A stretch of 64,000 bases of DNA from Pyrenula massariospora (lineage: Eukaryota; Ascomycota; Eurotiomycetes; Pyrenulales; Pyrenulaceae). Shown here in pieces: positions 20,398 through 32,166 of the stretch. The translations under genes and the position numbers were made by a program. The DNA lies in the NCBI GenBank assembly GCA_021030905.1, contig JAGFMI010000003.1, positions 186,001 to 250,000 on the forward strand, given 5' to 3'. Below the pieces are notes generated by a model that saw only the letters and a list, made by a program, of their open reading frames with translations, did no database searches and was not told the origin of the DNA. Each line of letters starts with the position of its first letter. The first letter of the stretch is position 1.

Positions 20398-22601
20398 CTA
20401 ACACATCTCAATCGTCGGAACCCTTTCTGTAGCCTGTTCCTTGTTGACGAGGCAAACGAGAGCGGTGCCTAGCGCATCCCATCGTTTCAGGTTTATAGAA
20501 TTTGAGATAATCCTCCTGATCTCTTTTGAACCCTCTCTGTTGTCGATGGTGACCTCCAATTCCCACAGACACTGGTAGCGACCGTCTGGCTCACGAAAAG
20601 CCTGGGGTAATTCCTGAGGATGATGCTGCTGGTAACAGTTGACATCTCGGCAAGCCGGGCCGGCGGGGCAAACTTGAAGAGCTTGCCAGCCTTTTGCTTC
20701 CTCGAGCAGGGACAATGCTTCTCGCTTAAGATCGCCCTCTGGTTGAGAGCCATGCTGGAGGGCCTGCATCGCCTCCAATCTGTTAAGAAGCTGGCGTCTC
20801 TGGTTCGAAGTTCGAAAATCCTGAGGTATATGTTGGGCCTTGTGGTCAAGACGAAAACCTGACATAAGATCTCCTTGTATTAGTATAGTACGACGGCTAG
20901 ATAAGCCGTCTTCTTGGATGAGCCGATACTTTGTCGCGAAGTCCTGCCCAACCGTGCCAATCGCTTCGAAGCGGGGAACTCTGGGAAGCTTGCCAGGAGA
21001 TGGCCGGATGGACAGCATTGCTATCTGCTGATGCGCTAGCCTTTCAACCGCAACTTTATTCACATTTGTACCCCAAACGTAGCTATTTGGTAGGGTATTA
21101 CGAAACTTCAACTGATTTTCCGTTATCGATGGCGATGTAATGGAATCGGCATTGCCGTCCCGAGCTCTGTCTTCAAATTTTGAATAGTCGCCATGTAGTT
21201 GGTAATCGTCTCCTCCATCCTCTGTCGTCTTATCCGCATTGAAATTTCCAGCATTTTTCATGAGGTGCTGCAGAACACCAAAATCGAGAAAAATCTCTGG
21301 GTACGAATTACGAAGATCCAGATACCGGTTAACCCATTGGCGCTTCCTAAACTGGACAAAGTTAACCTTGCTTCTAAAGAGGCCCCAAAGATGATGTGGG
21401 CCCCATATGGGGTCCTTGCCCCAACCAATGTAACCGTGATCATGAAGACAAGCCAGCCATACCGCCTGGCAATGAGGATTTGGAAGGAAAGTTTCAGCTA
21501 AGCCTGAATGAGTTGTTAGTATTGGTTCTTAACGGAGCCCGCAGACAGCAGATCCTACTTTGTATCATCATGTCTGCTTTTTGATCGCCTTTGTATTCAT
21601 GCCCGCAGTCGATTATGAAAAAAAGGTCGCCTTGTTGACTGAATTGTGCGCAAGAACGCCGAAATTCCTGTGGAAGATAGCGGATTGACTTTGAAGCATG
21701 TCTGAGGAAGCCCTCCATGTTCAAGACACCGATGGCGATGACTATGGTACTAGCAGGTATTTCGGGGCGCGTCTGAAGCCAGCTCTGAGACAGATTTCGA
21801 AGCCATTTTGCTGCAAGATAGCCCCCATCACGATTCTCGAGTCCTGGGGGCTAATAGCGACTGTTTTCAATAAGGCCGCATTTGAGCAAAGTGACAAGTA
21901 CGTACATGATTACCAGAAAAGTCCATGTCCATCAGAACAAGCATGAAGGGCGGAGCAAAATCCGTCATGGCTGCCATTCGATTTGGATCGCGGCCTAGCT
22001 CTTGACGATTATCATTGTTTTCTCGGAGATCTAGGATATTGTTGGTCTTTGATTCAAGTTCGGCCTTCAACTTGCTTGACGTGGCTCTTTCATCCTCGAG
22101 CAACAAATTGGAGGTAGTGATTTTCTTCTGAACCTCTGCAAAAGCCTTCCCCATCGCCTGCAAATTCTTTCTCAGGGATTCTACCCGTGTATTCGATGTT
22201 TTCCAGTCCTCTTTAGTTAAGAATAGCTCTGCATTGGTCTCTGACAGCTCCTTCTCCCTCTCTCGAAGCGCGGCTTGAAGAGACTTGACTTGTCTTTCCG
22301 ATGCTTGCAGGTCTGACTTCAACATACGAAACCTCTCTTGCATATGAAGGCATTTTGCGCGAAGTCCTTCTTCGTTGACGTCTTGACTGTCACTTTTCTT
22401 GTTTTGGCTTCTCTGTTCGTTTTTAGCGGCCGCAGACACATTCTCTTTTCCATCCGATGCCTTGCCAAGTAGCTGGCGACTAGTGCCCACGTTGGCAAGT
22501 TCTTGTCCCTTTGAGTCAAGTCTGGCATATAGTTCAGCAATGACACGGCTGAGAGCCAGCACCTCCGCAATAGTCGGTGACGCGGCGGATGGTGTAGACA
22601 T
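20398..22601 (-). CDS. DUF7923 and CCCH zinc-finger protein, 697 aa
   Basis: Three exons: 22601-21906, 21850-21559 and 21503-20398; introns are 55 and 55 nt, the second with a perfect ACTAAC branch. Residues ~85-200 are predicted coiled coil. The DUF7923 core follows: FMLVLMDMDFSG (about 219-230), then DGGYLAAKWL, FFIIDCG, QKADMMI and WLACLHDHGYI. Near the C-terminus a CCCH finger C-x5-C-x4-C-x3-H is present at C608, C614, C619 and H623 (CPAGPACRDVNCYQQHH). CCCH fingers usually bind RNA, and the Asp pattern of the core resembles PIN/NYN nucleases, so an RNA-processing role is plausible but inferred. It appears to be the full-length relative of the short gene at 18029-18995 on the same strand. 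Confidence 0.85.
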
Positions 22602-24830
22602 CGTGTGGGTACTCAGTTCGGAGATACGTAGTGGCGGCGATTAGTTAAATTGAATCTACATGGGGCTTTCACAAACATAGTAAATATGGTGCAGCGTACA
22701 TCTAGGGATGGAAAGGTACTGCAGATGCGAAGGTTATGATATGGTGATAGGCCATACGCCAAGGGTAGGGTAGAGAAGGTTCTTCTCGGAAGCGTAAACA
22801 CAGGGGAGTAAGCTGAACTGAGCGAGCATGTTCCCGAATTTTTTCACTTCATGCTGTGTAGTATCGATTTGGGAAATTGACAATGAAAAGTCTTTTTTAC
22901 CTGCTTCCTAAATCCCAGCTACATATGCGACTACCATCCATCAGGCCTCTCTGGCTTCTCAATTTAATATACTAAGCGCACCAAGCGGCAACGATTGCCT
23001 CACAGAGCGGGTGGAGCCTCCTATGAGACCCGAGTGAGACATTTCCTCCTCAAAATATGTTCGATCCGGATGAGACATGAAGCCTTGGAGGATGGAAAAA
23101 GCGTTGGATATCGTCGTAGATGCAACCATGATCATGGCTCTTCTGCAGAATGATCTATTAAATGTCTCAAATCTTTCAGCTCTGCCTTTGACCTGGCAGA
23201 TCACGACCGATCTTGTCAAGGGCATAGAATGATTGTTCAGCGTGTGTTCATAACAGGAGACACAGGTTGTTGGGAAGCAATTTTGTTGGGCAATCATCTG
23301 CCATCCGGACTCATCATGAAACGAGCAACTAACGGTCAACATAAGTCAATAATTCCTGGTGAGCCGTCTGATTACCCTCCTCGAGCATCCAATCTTTCCA
23401 CGCTATGACCAGAAGCCATCGATGTGCCCTTCGAGAGGCCGGTCACTGCAAAGCCGTCAGAAGCCACCCTAGCTGAGTCGACTCGCAGCACATCTATAGT
23501 GTCATAGCGAACGCTATAGGCAATGGCGGGGCATTTAAGCCTGTGGTCAATGTCGCCAGGCAGTCGCACCATGTATAAGGGTGACTCTGTCTCTATCTGC
23601 GTTCCAGACGGTATGACCTGCTGCAGCCTGAGTGTGCCGGCTTCGCAGGTACCTCTCGGCGAGGCTTACCAGACAGCTTTCGAGAGGGCTCCTCTTGGTA
23701 TCGATACTTGTATTCGTTCCCATTTACAAGAGTCGGCTTGTGTTTTCTCGCAGTTTAGGAGCCCGCAAATAGATGCCTTGGGGTCTTATAGCGGTCCGCC
23801 TGGAGAGAGATGGAATATAGATGCCCAGAGGAACCCTCTCGAGAGTTGCCCGGCAGCAGAGGGAATCGAAAGTCATTGTCACGGAAATTGATACCGTCAA
23901 TATCTAAAACGAAGGGTAGCAGGGGAATTTGACATTACTAGAGAAGCAGAGTTTGGACCAAGAGTTCGTAGGACTTGGTGAACTGCTGACAGCCTGCCGT
24001 CCTCAAAGACCGCCTCAATGACAGCTTCAACCGTGGCAGCCATGATCTTCTGAGATGTAGGGACCGGTCTCATCGGGTCTTGCTGATGCACTGATCGAGA
24101 CCTGCTGCAAGACCGGTCCGATAAAGGTTTTCATTGTTCCCGACACCTGGTTGAATTCGAATCCAATCGCCTGAATTCTAAGGCTGTGATCACTCTGACA
24201 GGGCATATGCCATATCAACAGAAGCACTACCAGCTTACCAATCTTGACACTGTGCAAGATTGTGCACTGCATCACCGATGACGGCCAGACTTTTATTGCC
24301 ATTAGGAGAAGCGCCACGGCCAGAGATCATCATACCGGGGCTTGTAACTTGCAAGGCTTCCTATTTGACGTAAAGTGTTCGCGGGCTTGCACTGCGCACT
24401 CCAGGGAGACAACTCTCCGTTTCTTGTGCAGAAAGCCTTGCAGAACAACTTAACTTATCATTGACTCTCCTACGACTCCTGTTCCCCAGCCTTGAGGGTA
24501 TGCGGGGAACTCTCCCAAAGATTAGTTTTCATGCTCAAGCTGCCTACACTCATGATGTCCTCCTGGGCTTCCTGGGCTTCCTAGGATTCTAAGGCAAGTA
24601 GAAATAATCTGAAGGTCATCAAACGTAGCTCGAAAATTCCTCAATAACTGCATATATCAAAATCTCCCATGATTCCACTAATAGCTTTATGTGTTGTACA
24701 ACTTGTTGTACAGAACAGACGTTGCGCTCCCTCTTGGGCTTTTGCAGAAGCCAAACCTTTAAAGCTGCTAGATCACCAAGTAACCTGCTTTAACACTTCA
24801 AGCCTGGACTGGCTCGGCTAAATTCTTCTA
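22602..24830. other. Gene-poor stretch with unassigned open frames
   Basis: A 127-codon minus-strand frame from ATG 23342 to 22959 contains TTISNAFSILQGFMSHPDRT and has fair codon content, but no domain I know. Other frames (24027-24317 minus, 23523-23891 plus, 23897-24091 minus) are equally anonymous and did not assemble into a spliced gene. A decayed gene or a rapidly evolving small gene is possible. Confidence 0.35.
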
Positions 24831-25977
24831 TCACAGCTCACTCTTCTTCTCAACTGGCAAAAACCTCCCCAGCACGTTGCTCCTCTTCGTCAGATCATCA
24901 ATCTTCTCCTTAGTCAGGCCCCCCTTACTCAACATCTTCTGAAGCCTTGACTGCTCCGTCTTCGCATATTCCGGCTTCTGCCCAATCTTCTCCAAGACTT
25001 TGACGTAGTAGGCAGCAGACGTATCTTTGAGACCCGTAGCGGCCTTCTTGATCTCTTCGCCCGCCTTCTCCGAAGGCTCGGTAATATACTTCTCAACTAG
25101 CTCATCAAGACTACCAATCGTCCCAGCAACGGCATTCAAACCGCCGCCGGCGACACGGTGTGTCCCAGCCTTCTCGTTGATGAAGGAGATAAAATCGTCT
25201 TCTGAACGACCACCGTTGTACTCTTCAGCAGTGGAGCTGCCCTTGGGAAAGAACTTGATCGTAGGATAGGAGCTTACGCCCTGAGACTCAGCGGTGGATT
25301 TGCTAGCGGGCGACTCGGCATCGACTTTACCAACGAGGACAGATGCTTCAGAGGAGAAGGCGGAGGCAAGCTTCTCCCAGGTTGGGGCAAGAGCTTTGCA
25401 GTCTGAAGGTAACTAGTTAGCATGATATAGAGAAAATACTCAAAAATCCGTAAAACGTACGTCCACACCACGGCGCCGTGAACGCCACAAGTGCATCTTG
25501 GTCCTTCCCGATAAGCTGCGAGAAAGTCGTATCCGTCAACATCTGCACACTACTGGGTTCCACCTTCTTAGCCTTCGTCTTGATGCCAGTCTTCTCAGAG
25601 ATGAAGGCGCTTAGAGACTCTATGTCCCTACCGCCATTGTAGTCCTCCGGTGCATCGCCCTTCTTTCCATTGAACCACTTCAATGTTGGGAAACCTTGGA
25701 CACCATATTCCTTCCCGAGACTTTTGTGCTCATCCGCATCCACCTTGCCGATGGTAACTTTTGACGAGGCATGTGCGAAGGATGTGGCCAGCTCTTCGTA
25801 AATAGGCGCTAGGTTTTTGCAGTGGCCGCACCAGGGGGCAAAGAACTCAACCAGAGCAGGCTTTCCAGATTTAAAGACCACATCGTCGAAATTTGAGGGA
25901 ATGAGGTCGAGGACGTCTGAAGCTGCGAGGGCGAGTGTAGTGAGGAGAGGGAGGACTGCTAAATTGAGTCGGACCAT
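24831..25977 (-). CDS. tigA: Protein disulfide-isomerase, TigA/ERp38 type, 362 aa
   Basis: Two exons, 25977-25461 and 25402-24831; the 58-nt intron (GTACGT, branch CTAAC, CTTCAG) splits the second active site. An ER signal peptide (MVRLNLAVLPLLTTLALA) is followed by two thioredoxin domains with CGHC active sites at residues 50-53 and 171-174. The C-terminal ~130 residues are the helical ERp29c/P5-like domain (LVEKYITEPSEKAGEEI and KYYVKV-like motifs). Length matches Aspergillus TigA. The enzyme forms and rearranges disulfide bonds in secretory proteins in the ER. The C-terminus is KKSEL rather than the usual HDEL/KDEL. Symbol assigned by similarity in domain order. Confidence 0.93.
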
Positions 25978-26489
25978 GATGGCCGGGTTTCACAGGTTGT
26001 TCTACCCTTCTTGTTAAGATGAGACTATGATAGATATCAGGAAACGGTTACACAGGTAGAGACCAAATGCTATTATTTGTGGATTAGGGGTGACGGTGGT
26101 TGCTCTCAAAATTTGTCGCCGTGTGGTGTGTACTTTGTATTTATCAGCTCTCTCAAAAGAGAACACTCTGGTGTGGCGTCAGGCGTCTCCACATCTTCGC
26201 CCCGGAACCAATGTTGTGGCCAAGCTGGGTCGCTGCAATCTGATGAACCTAACCTGACATGAATAGTAATCTTTCTTCATACAGATTTCTAGCAGGAATA
26301 CTGATTACATGTAGGTTATGGCCTTTCAAAGCAAATTCACAGCGCTGTCCGTCTTAAATGTTGCCCCGCATGAAGACCCCAAGGTGTTCCTGTTCACTTT
26401 TCTAACATTGATTACCTCTACTATCGTAATTCAAGGGTCCCCACCAACGTTCTCGCGTTTTGATCCGTGTCCACAGTCCGGCCGCTATA
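25978..26489. other. Intergenic stretch, nothing identified
   Basis: Holds the promoter and leader of the PDI gene and the 3' side of the UraD gene. Short frames have no features. Confidence 0.5.
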
Positions 26490-27124
26490 TCATGTAGACT
26501 TCTTTGTCAGAAGCTTGTTAGCTCTATCCTTGGCAATAAGCGCCATCGCCTTTGGAAACATGAATTGTCAGCGTGAGATACTTGCGAACACTAGAATTCC
26601 TGCTTGATCCCTACCTTGATGGCCGCATCCCGCTCGTGGTCTATAGATTTCTCTCCGGCTTTTCCTAGCTCAGTCCGCTTTCTCATGTCCTCCATGATCT
26701 CTGGGCGGCCTCTCCCATTGACAAAAACCACATATTTCAGCCCGCCGTAAACCCTTTCAAACTCAGCATTGAGCTGTCTTAATTGAGTGACTTCGTCATC
26801 GGGTTCGGATGTACCACTCTGCAATCCAGCCTGCTCCTCCCGGCTCAATGCACTTTCGACTTTCTTCTCTCCCAGGCGCGGATGAGCAGCAAGGATGCGG
26901 TCAAGCCACTGATGATCACTCTCCAGTCGCGACCGGCGCAAGGACTCAAGCTGAAACGCGACAGAGTCCACCAGATCCGGATAAGTGGAGAAGGTTTCTT
27001 CCTGAAGAGAGTTGACCGAGAGCGTGTGTAATTGGGTGGACGGCTCAAAGAGAATGTCGAGAACAGAGGCCCGTTCGAGGGTGGAGAGGGAGGGAAGAGT
27101 GGAGACCGGAGGTAGTGCGGTCAT
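26490..27124 (-). CDS. uraD: OHCU decarboxylase (urate breakdown), 189 aa
   Basis: Exon 1, 27124-26615, and a short last exon, 26549-26490, are separated by a 65-nt intron (GTAGGG, branch CTGAC, CCAAAG). The intron removes an early stop and restores the family ending AIKAMALIAKDRANKLL. The protein carries HPRLG at residues 81-85, with the catalytic His of the family, then NAEFERVYGGLKYVVFVNG and GRPEI. These are the hallmarks of 2-oxo-4-hydroxy-4-carboxy-5-ureidoimidazoline decarboxylase, which makes S-allantoin in the third step of urate breakdown after uricase and hydrolase. No other purine gene is adjacent. No peroxisomal targeting tripeptide is visible; the end is KKST. Confidence 0.92.
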
Positions 27125-28222
27125 GGCTAAGTTGGTTTTTAGGTCTGTTTGAACGATTCTAATCCATTATCTAACGATGGATTGGAAAACATTCGGTCCT
27201 TGAATATCACCTAATTCTTCGCATCCTTGGCCATTTGTGGCGCCGATAGGCAGAGATGTATGATAGATAGCGTTGAGGTCAAGGATGCGGGGCGACCAAA
27301 TAGATGCAGGATTGGCATTAGGTCCCTACCTCGGACTTGCTCGTAGATGCTCTCGGAAAAGGCAGCGCTCTTGAGGACCGAGGAAAGATCAGTGATCCCT
27401 TCACAGTTGCTTTTCTCGACTGCGATTAAAGATTTGCTGTGAAGTTCTCGATGGAGGGTACCAGATCTACCCCGGCATTGGCAGGAAACCCACCACACGA
27501 GACGCTAAGTTAGAGACCCTTCCGGCGTGCGCCTCGGAGGTTATGCAGGCTAGAGACTGGTGAAGTGATGGAACAAAGAGAAACTGCCTAAGTCTGATAC
27601 TTAGACTCTGAGGTTATTAGCCGATCTGCCGTTCAACAGTACAACATCTCATGACCTGCAGACGGTTGATGGTGATGAAAAATCCTCCTGAGCCGAGGCG
27701 AGTCAGGAAAGTTGGATATCAACGCCTTTTGACAGGGGTCCAATGGGGGCACGGAATGCGCATCTTAATATTCGCATTCCGCGACGCCGAATGGTCAGTG
27801 GCAGACGGTAGAGAGCGCGCAGGCGACGCGTCTTTTCCTGTTATCTCGCGATACACGCGCGGTGCTTTCCCACGATGTTGGAGTCTCGTCTATTATTGCA
27901 GAGCTTCGGACAATTCTGAGCAGCTGTCGGACGATGGGGATTTTGCTCCATGCATCGACCCTGCAGCGCGAACTGGGCCGAACTGGATCTTCTCGCGCCT
28001 AACCCGATGCAGCTGCGGTCGAGCCAACTCCACGCGGCAAACCCCTGAAACTCAGCACACCACGCTAAGCAACCGCTTGGGATCCGCCCGGGGGACCACT
28101 CCGCTTGGACAAACCTCTTCGCCGCCGCCGGAACATCGCTCATACTTGCGACTGCCAGTGTCAAGTCGACGACGAGTGCTGGCGGTGTCCGCGCTCTCCA
28201 TTCACTTCATGTTCTCACCAGC
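27125..28222. other. Intergenic stretch upstream of two divergent genes
   Basis: Divergent promoter region of the UraD and ADF-H genes. A plus-strand open frame from 27651 runs through the real first exon of the ADF-H gene in another phase and is GC-driven. A minus-strand frame 27211-27498 (95 codons) has no recognisable domain. Confidence 0.5.
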
Positions 28223-31200
28223 ATGTCGCTCAATGGCCTGGATGACAGTGCCGTCCACGAAGCCTATCAAGCGGCCCTGTCTGAACCGGGGGGATGGTGC
28301 GTATCACCTCACTGCTGTGCTGGTCCCGTGCAGAACTGATCCGGACATAGGTTTCTACTCAAGTACGCTTCCCGTGACACGATAGAGCTCTTTAGCCGGG
28401 GAAATGGGGGTGTCGTCGAGCTCCGAAACGCAATTGAGAGATATTCGGAGAAGTCTCCGCTGTACGGCTTCGTTCAATACCGACGACGGAAAGTTGTCCT
28501 GTCGTACGTGCCGGAAGGAACATCAAGACTACTGCAGGGTGAGCGCCGCTCATGGTATCTTTGCTGCCAGAGAACCTTTTCCACTAACTCAATCTTGCAG
28601 CACGTGTGACAGTCCACTTTCAGGCCGTGCTAGAAAAGCTTTCCCCTCATGACACGACATTCTCACTCACAGCGCCGACGGATCTGACAGAAACAGCCCT
28701 ATCTTCCGCTTGTATGCTTCACACTTCGGCCGGCTCCTTCACTTCTTCCTCGAGCTCATTACGTAAACGAAGGCTAGGAGAAATCACAGAAGATGCAGAA
28801 GAAGGTGGCCAGCAAACGGACGGACAAACAGGCGCTCAAAATGCAGGTGAACCTACAGTTGGTACACTGGGCAGGAGCGACACGATCCCTACTGTTGAGA
28901 TCAATGGCCCTTCCCGACCTCAAAGTCCAACGAGGAAGGAGCCGGAACCTCAGCTACCGAAGTCAGAGACCCAATTGACAGCGCCAGAGACCAAGTCATC
29001 TGAATTGCACGCCAACACAGAGGAATCAGAAAAGTCTACAGAGAAAAATTCCCCTCCACCAGACCCTAAAGAACCTAATGCAGTACACACGGACGATGTT
29101 GACGCAGGCAATTCGTATCAGCGCTACCTAGAAGAATTGTCCAGGCCGTCACAAGAACCTCGTAAATCAACACAATCATCTCGGCCGTCAGCCTTTGAAA
29201 TCGAGAAGGCCAGCCTATACAGCGGTTACAGCGGCTACAAAGTGAAGAAGAAACTTGGCCCACGACCGTCTCTGGATCAGCAAGGACGCTCTCGAAGTTC
29301 CGGCTATGCTCAATTGAGGTCTGGCGAGCCACGGCCAGTATCTACTCTACCAAGCAGCATCCGATTCTCAACCAGACCTGTCTTACATGATCCATCGATT
29401 CACAGCAATCAACCTCATTATCCCAATCCGCCAAGCAGTGTGACATCTTCGGCAACAGCCACAGCTGCTCGATCGGTAACACAAAGCTCAGCTTTTCAGC
29501 CTCCACCGTCACCAGCTGCGACCATATCCTCCTTTTATCGTCCTCCACTTTTCGATACACCTTCACCGCAACGGGTCTCCCTTTCTTCAAAAGCTCCAGC
29601 TGTCACTCCAGAAAAACAGAGGCTCATGCGCGCTTTACAACTGAGGAAGAAGCAGATGGCACAAAGCCAACGTGAACGGGAAAACGATTCTCCGGCCGTT
29701 GTGTCAAAGGACCCGTCAGAGCAGGTCAATGGCCATACTCCAGAGGACAAAGAAAACGATGAAACTGCGTCGAGCCGGCAATCGACCGAGACTAGACCAG
29801 ATTCTGTCTACGTCAAACATGGTAGTGGGAAATCGATTGAGTCAGATCCGCTCTCGTCTCCAATCTCCCCAACAGAGACCGAGGAGGCGCCTTCTACAAA
29901 AGGTTCATCATTTACGGAGATGGCAGACCACATAGGGGATGAGAAAGAAGCCACAGATGGCAACCTCAATGTTGAAACACTGCCGCAATATGATCCTCAC
30001 CAAGAGCCCGATCCAACGGTTCTCCAGCCCAGCCCAAATACCGAGGCTGGAAACAAGGATAGTCTTAAAGTCCTCGTTCCTGCTTCTCCTGAAACTCCGG
30101 ATACTGTCAGAGTGACCACGGACTCATCTTCACAGAGACCTCATTCCGCTGAAAGCGCAGCGACACCTCGCTCGCCCGAGTCCCCAAGACCTACTCGAAA
30201 GCCCAACTTGTCAATCCATATCGACAAGCCTAAGCACAGCTCGGTTGACTCAATAACCAAGCCTCGGACAGCCGACAGCATGAAGATGTCGCCTTCTGAG
30301 CGGAAATTCAGGAGACAGGGCTTGATAGATCCTTTGGACAATAAGACCAATTCTATGGTCTCTAATATTTCTGATGACGACGCTTTTATGGAAGAACTTC
30401 AGAGCGCGAAAGTGGAAGAAGCTAAGCCAATGACAGTAGCACGCTCACCTGCCACACCCATATTTCCAAAAGGCACACAGGATCCACGCGCACAATCCGG
30501 TGAACCTGAATCAAACGACACTTTAGCAGTGGAATCCGCCACACTTAACGCAAGGGAAAATCACGTCGAAACAGTCACGACCCCTGCTCCAGTACACAGT
30601 CAGCTCGAACCGGTGAAAGATGTCTCCACACCTCGTGGGGTACAACCACAGAAAGTAGTGCACCACAAGGCTGAAGAGAGGCCGGCATCGCGCCCAAGAA
30701 CGATTTCCACGGATTCGGCCAACGAGGTCGCCGCTCAAGCTAGGCCCCAATCTCTCCGAAACGTCAGCGGCCGGTCTCTTCCCCAGTGGCCGCCAACGTC
30801 AGAAGCATCGGGTTCTGTGCAAGCTCGCAAGGTCTCGGTGTCCAGTGGAATCTCAAAACGCATCAAGGCTCTTGAAATGTTTTCTGGAAGGGATTCGAGT
30901 ACTACTCCACCGCCAACCCAACCGACATCTATCAACAGCTCTCCATCCAAGTCATGGATTTCACGCAAGTCCTGGACTCCAAACCAAAATCTTCCAAACA
31001 TGACAACCGCAACTCCCACACCACCTAAATTCCCCTATCCTTCCCCCGAGCCTACACCAGAACTTAAGAGAATAACTCTAAGACCAACTAATATGCATAT
31101 TCCGGTAACGAAAACAAAGGCGATAGAAAAGACAACCGAAAAGTCTCCCGAAAAGGCATCAAAGACGATATCAGTCACGGCTCGAATCGTGCGAAATGGC

Positions 31201-32166
31201 GACACCTCAGATGGCGGCTTGCAGAATCGAAGCGCCATGCAATCAGGGTTAACCTTGCAGAGGAGCGAATTGATTGTCGAGCGGAAAGAGGGTGAACCAG
31301 AGACGCTTCCGAGACCACTTAGTACGATCGACACAACTTTGCGAGCAAGTCCAGTGGAGACTACTCCTGTCAAGAGCCCTGGTGGGTTCAGCACGAAATC
31401 AAAGAACGAAAAACATCGGCGATCCATGACAGCTACACTCTCATCCAAACTTCCTAGCACCGAAGCCGTGACGAGCAGGCTATCTCTGTCCAGCATCACG
31501 CGTCCAAAAATGAGCGAACTGTCTTTAGCACGGTCAACCAGCGATGCGTCATCTTTCATAGATCCAAGTGAAGAGAAGGAGAAGAAAGAGTCTCGCCGCA
31601 GTCGTATCATGCGTCGTATGTCTGGTATTACATCGAGTTCAAAGCGGAGTCTAGCTGGAGGACCCAGCTCCCAGAGTATCTCCAAGATAGATTCTTTCAG
31701 TCCGACCATTGCTGAGGACAGTGAAGCCGGTAACGAGCCGAAACCCCATATTGAAGATACCGCGCCACGTGGCCCGCCACCGCATGTCGTCGATATTGGA
31801 GACATTAATGTCCAATTTCCGGACTCACTTCTGTGGAAACGTCGATTTATGCGCGTCGACCATCAAGGTTATCTAATTTTGACACCGCCTAAGATGGAGG
31901 CAAATACAAGGAACATCTCAAGAAGATTTCATCTCAGCGAATTCAAGAGACCAACGATCCCGGACCTGGATAGACAGGAGCTGCCGCATAGCATTTTGTT
32001 GGACTTTCATGATGGGAGCTGTTTGCAGTGCGCTTGCGAGAGTCGATACGCGCAGATGCAAGCTTTGCAACGTAAGTCTATTATTAATCACTAAATGAGT
32101 ATGGTAAACTAATGTATCCCAGTGCTCGTTGACGCTCATATGGCCTACCATCAGCTGTTCAGTTAA
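28223..32166 (+). CDS. ADF-H-domain protein with long disordered region and PH-like C-terminus, 1,258 aa
   Basis: Four exons: 28223-28296, 28351-28538, 28601-32071 and 32123-32166. Introns are 54, 62 and 51 nt with good GT/AG ends and CTAAC-type branches. The first ~140 residues (start MSLNGLDDSAVHEAYQ; GGWFLLKYASRD; SPLYGFVQYRRRKVVLSY; ARVTVHF) form an actin-depolymerising-factor homology domain of the drebrin/coactosin type. About 900 Ser/Pro/Thr-rich residues follow, with short charged helices such as TPEKQRLMRALQLRKKQMAQ. The last ~100 residues (LLWKRRFMRVDHQGYLIL and RQELPHSILLDF) look PH-like. Fungal relatives are often labelled GPI-anchored glycoprotein, but no signal peptide or anchor signal is visible here. 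A cytoplasmic actin-patch or membrane-cortex role is inferred. Confidence 0.88.

Noticed and set aside
27651-28385. 244-codon plus-strand open frame
   Set aside because: Runs through the true first exon and intron of the ADF-H gene in another phase; the composition is GC-driven and no domain is present.
31035-31805. 256-codon open frame on the minus strand
   Set aside because: Antisense shadow of the Ser/Thr-rich part of the ADF-H protein gene.
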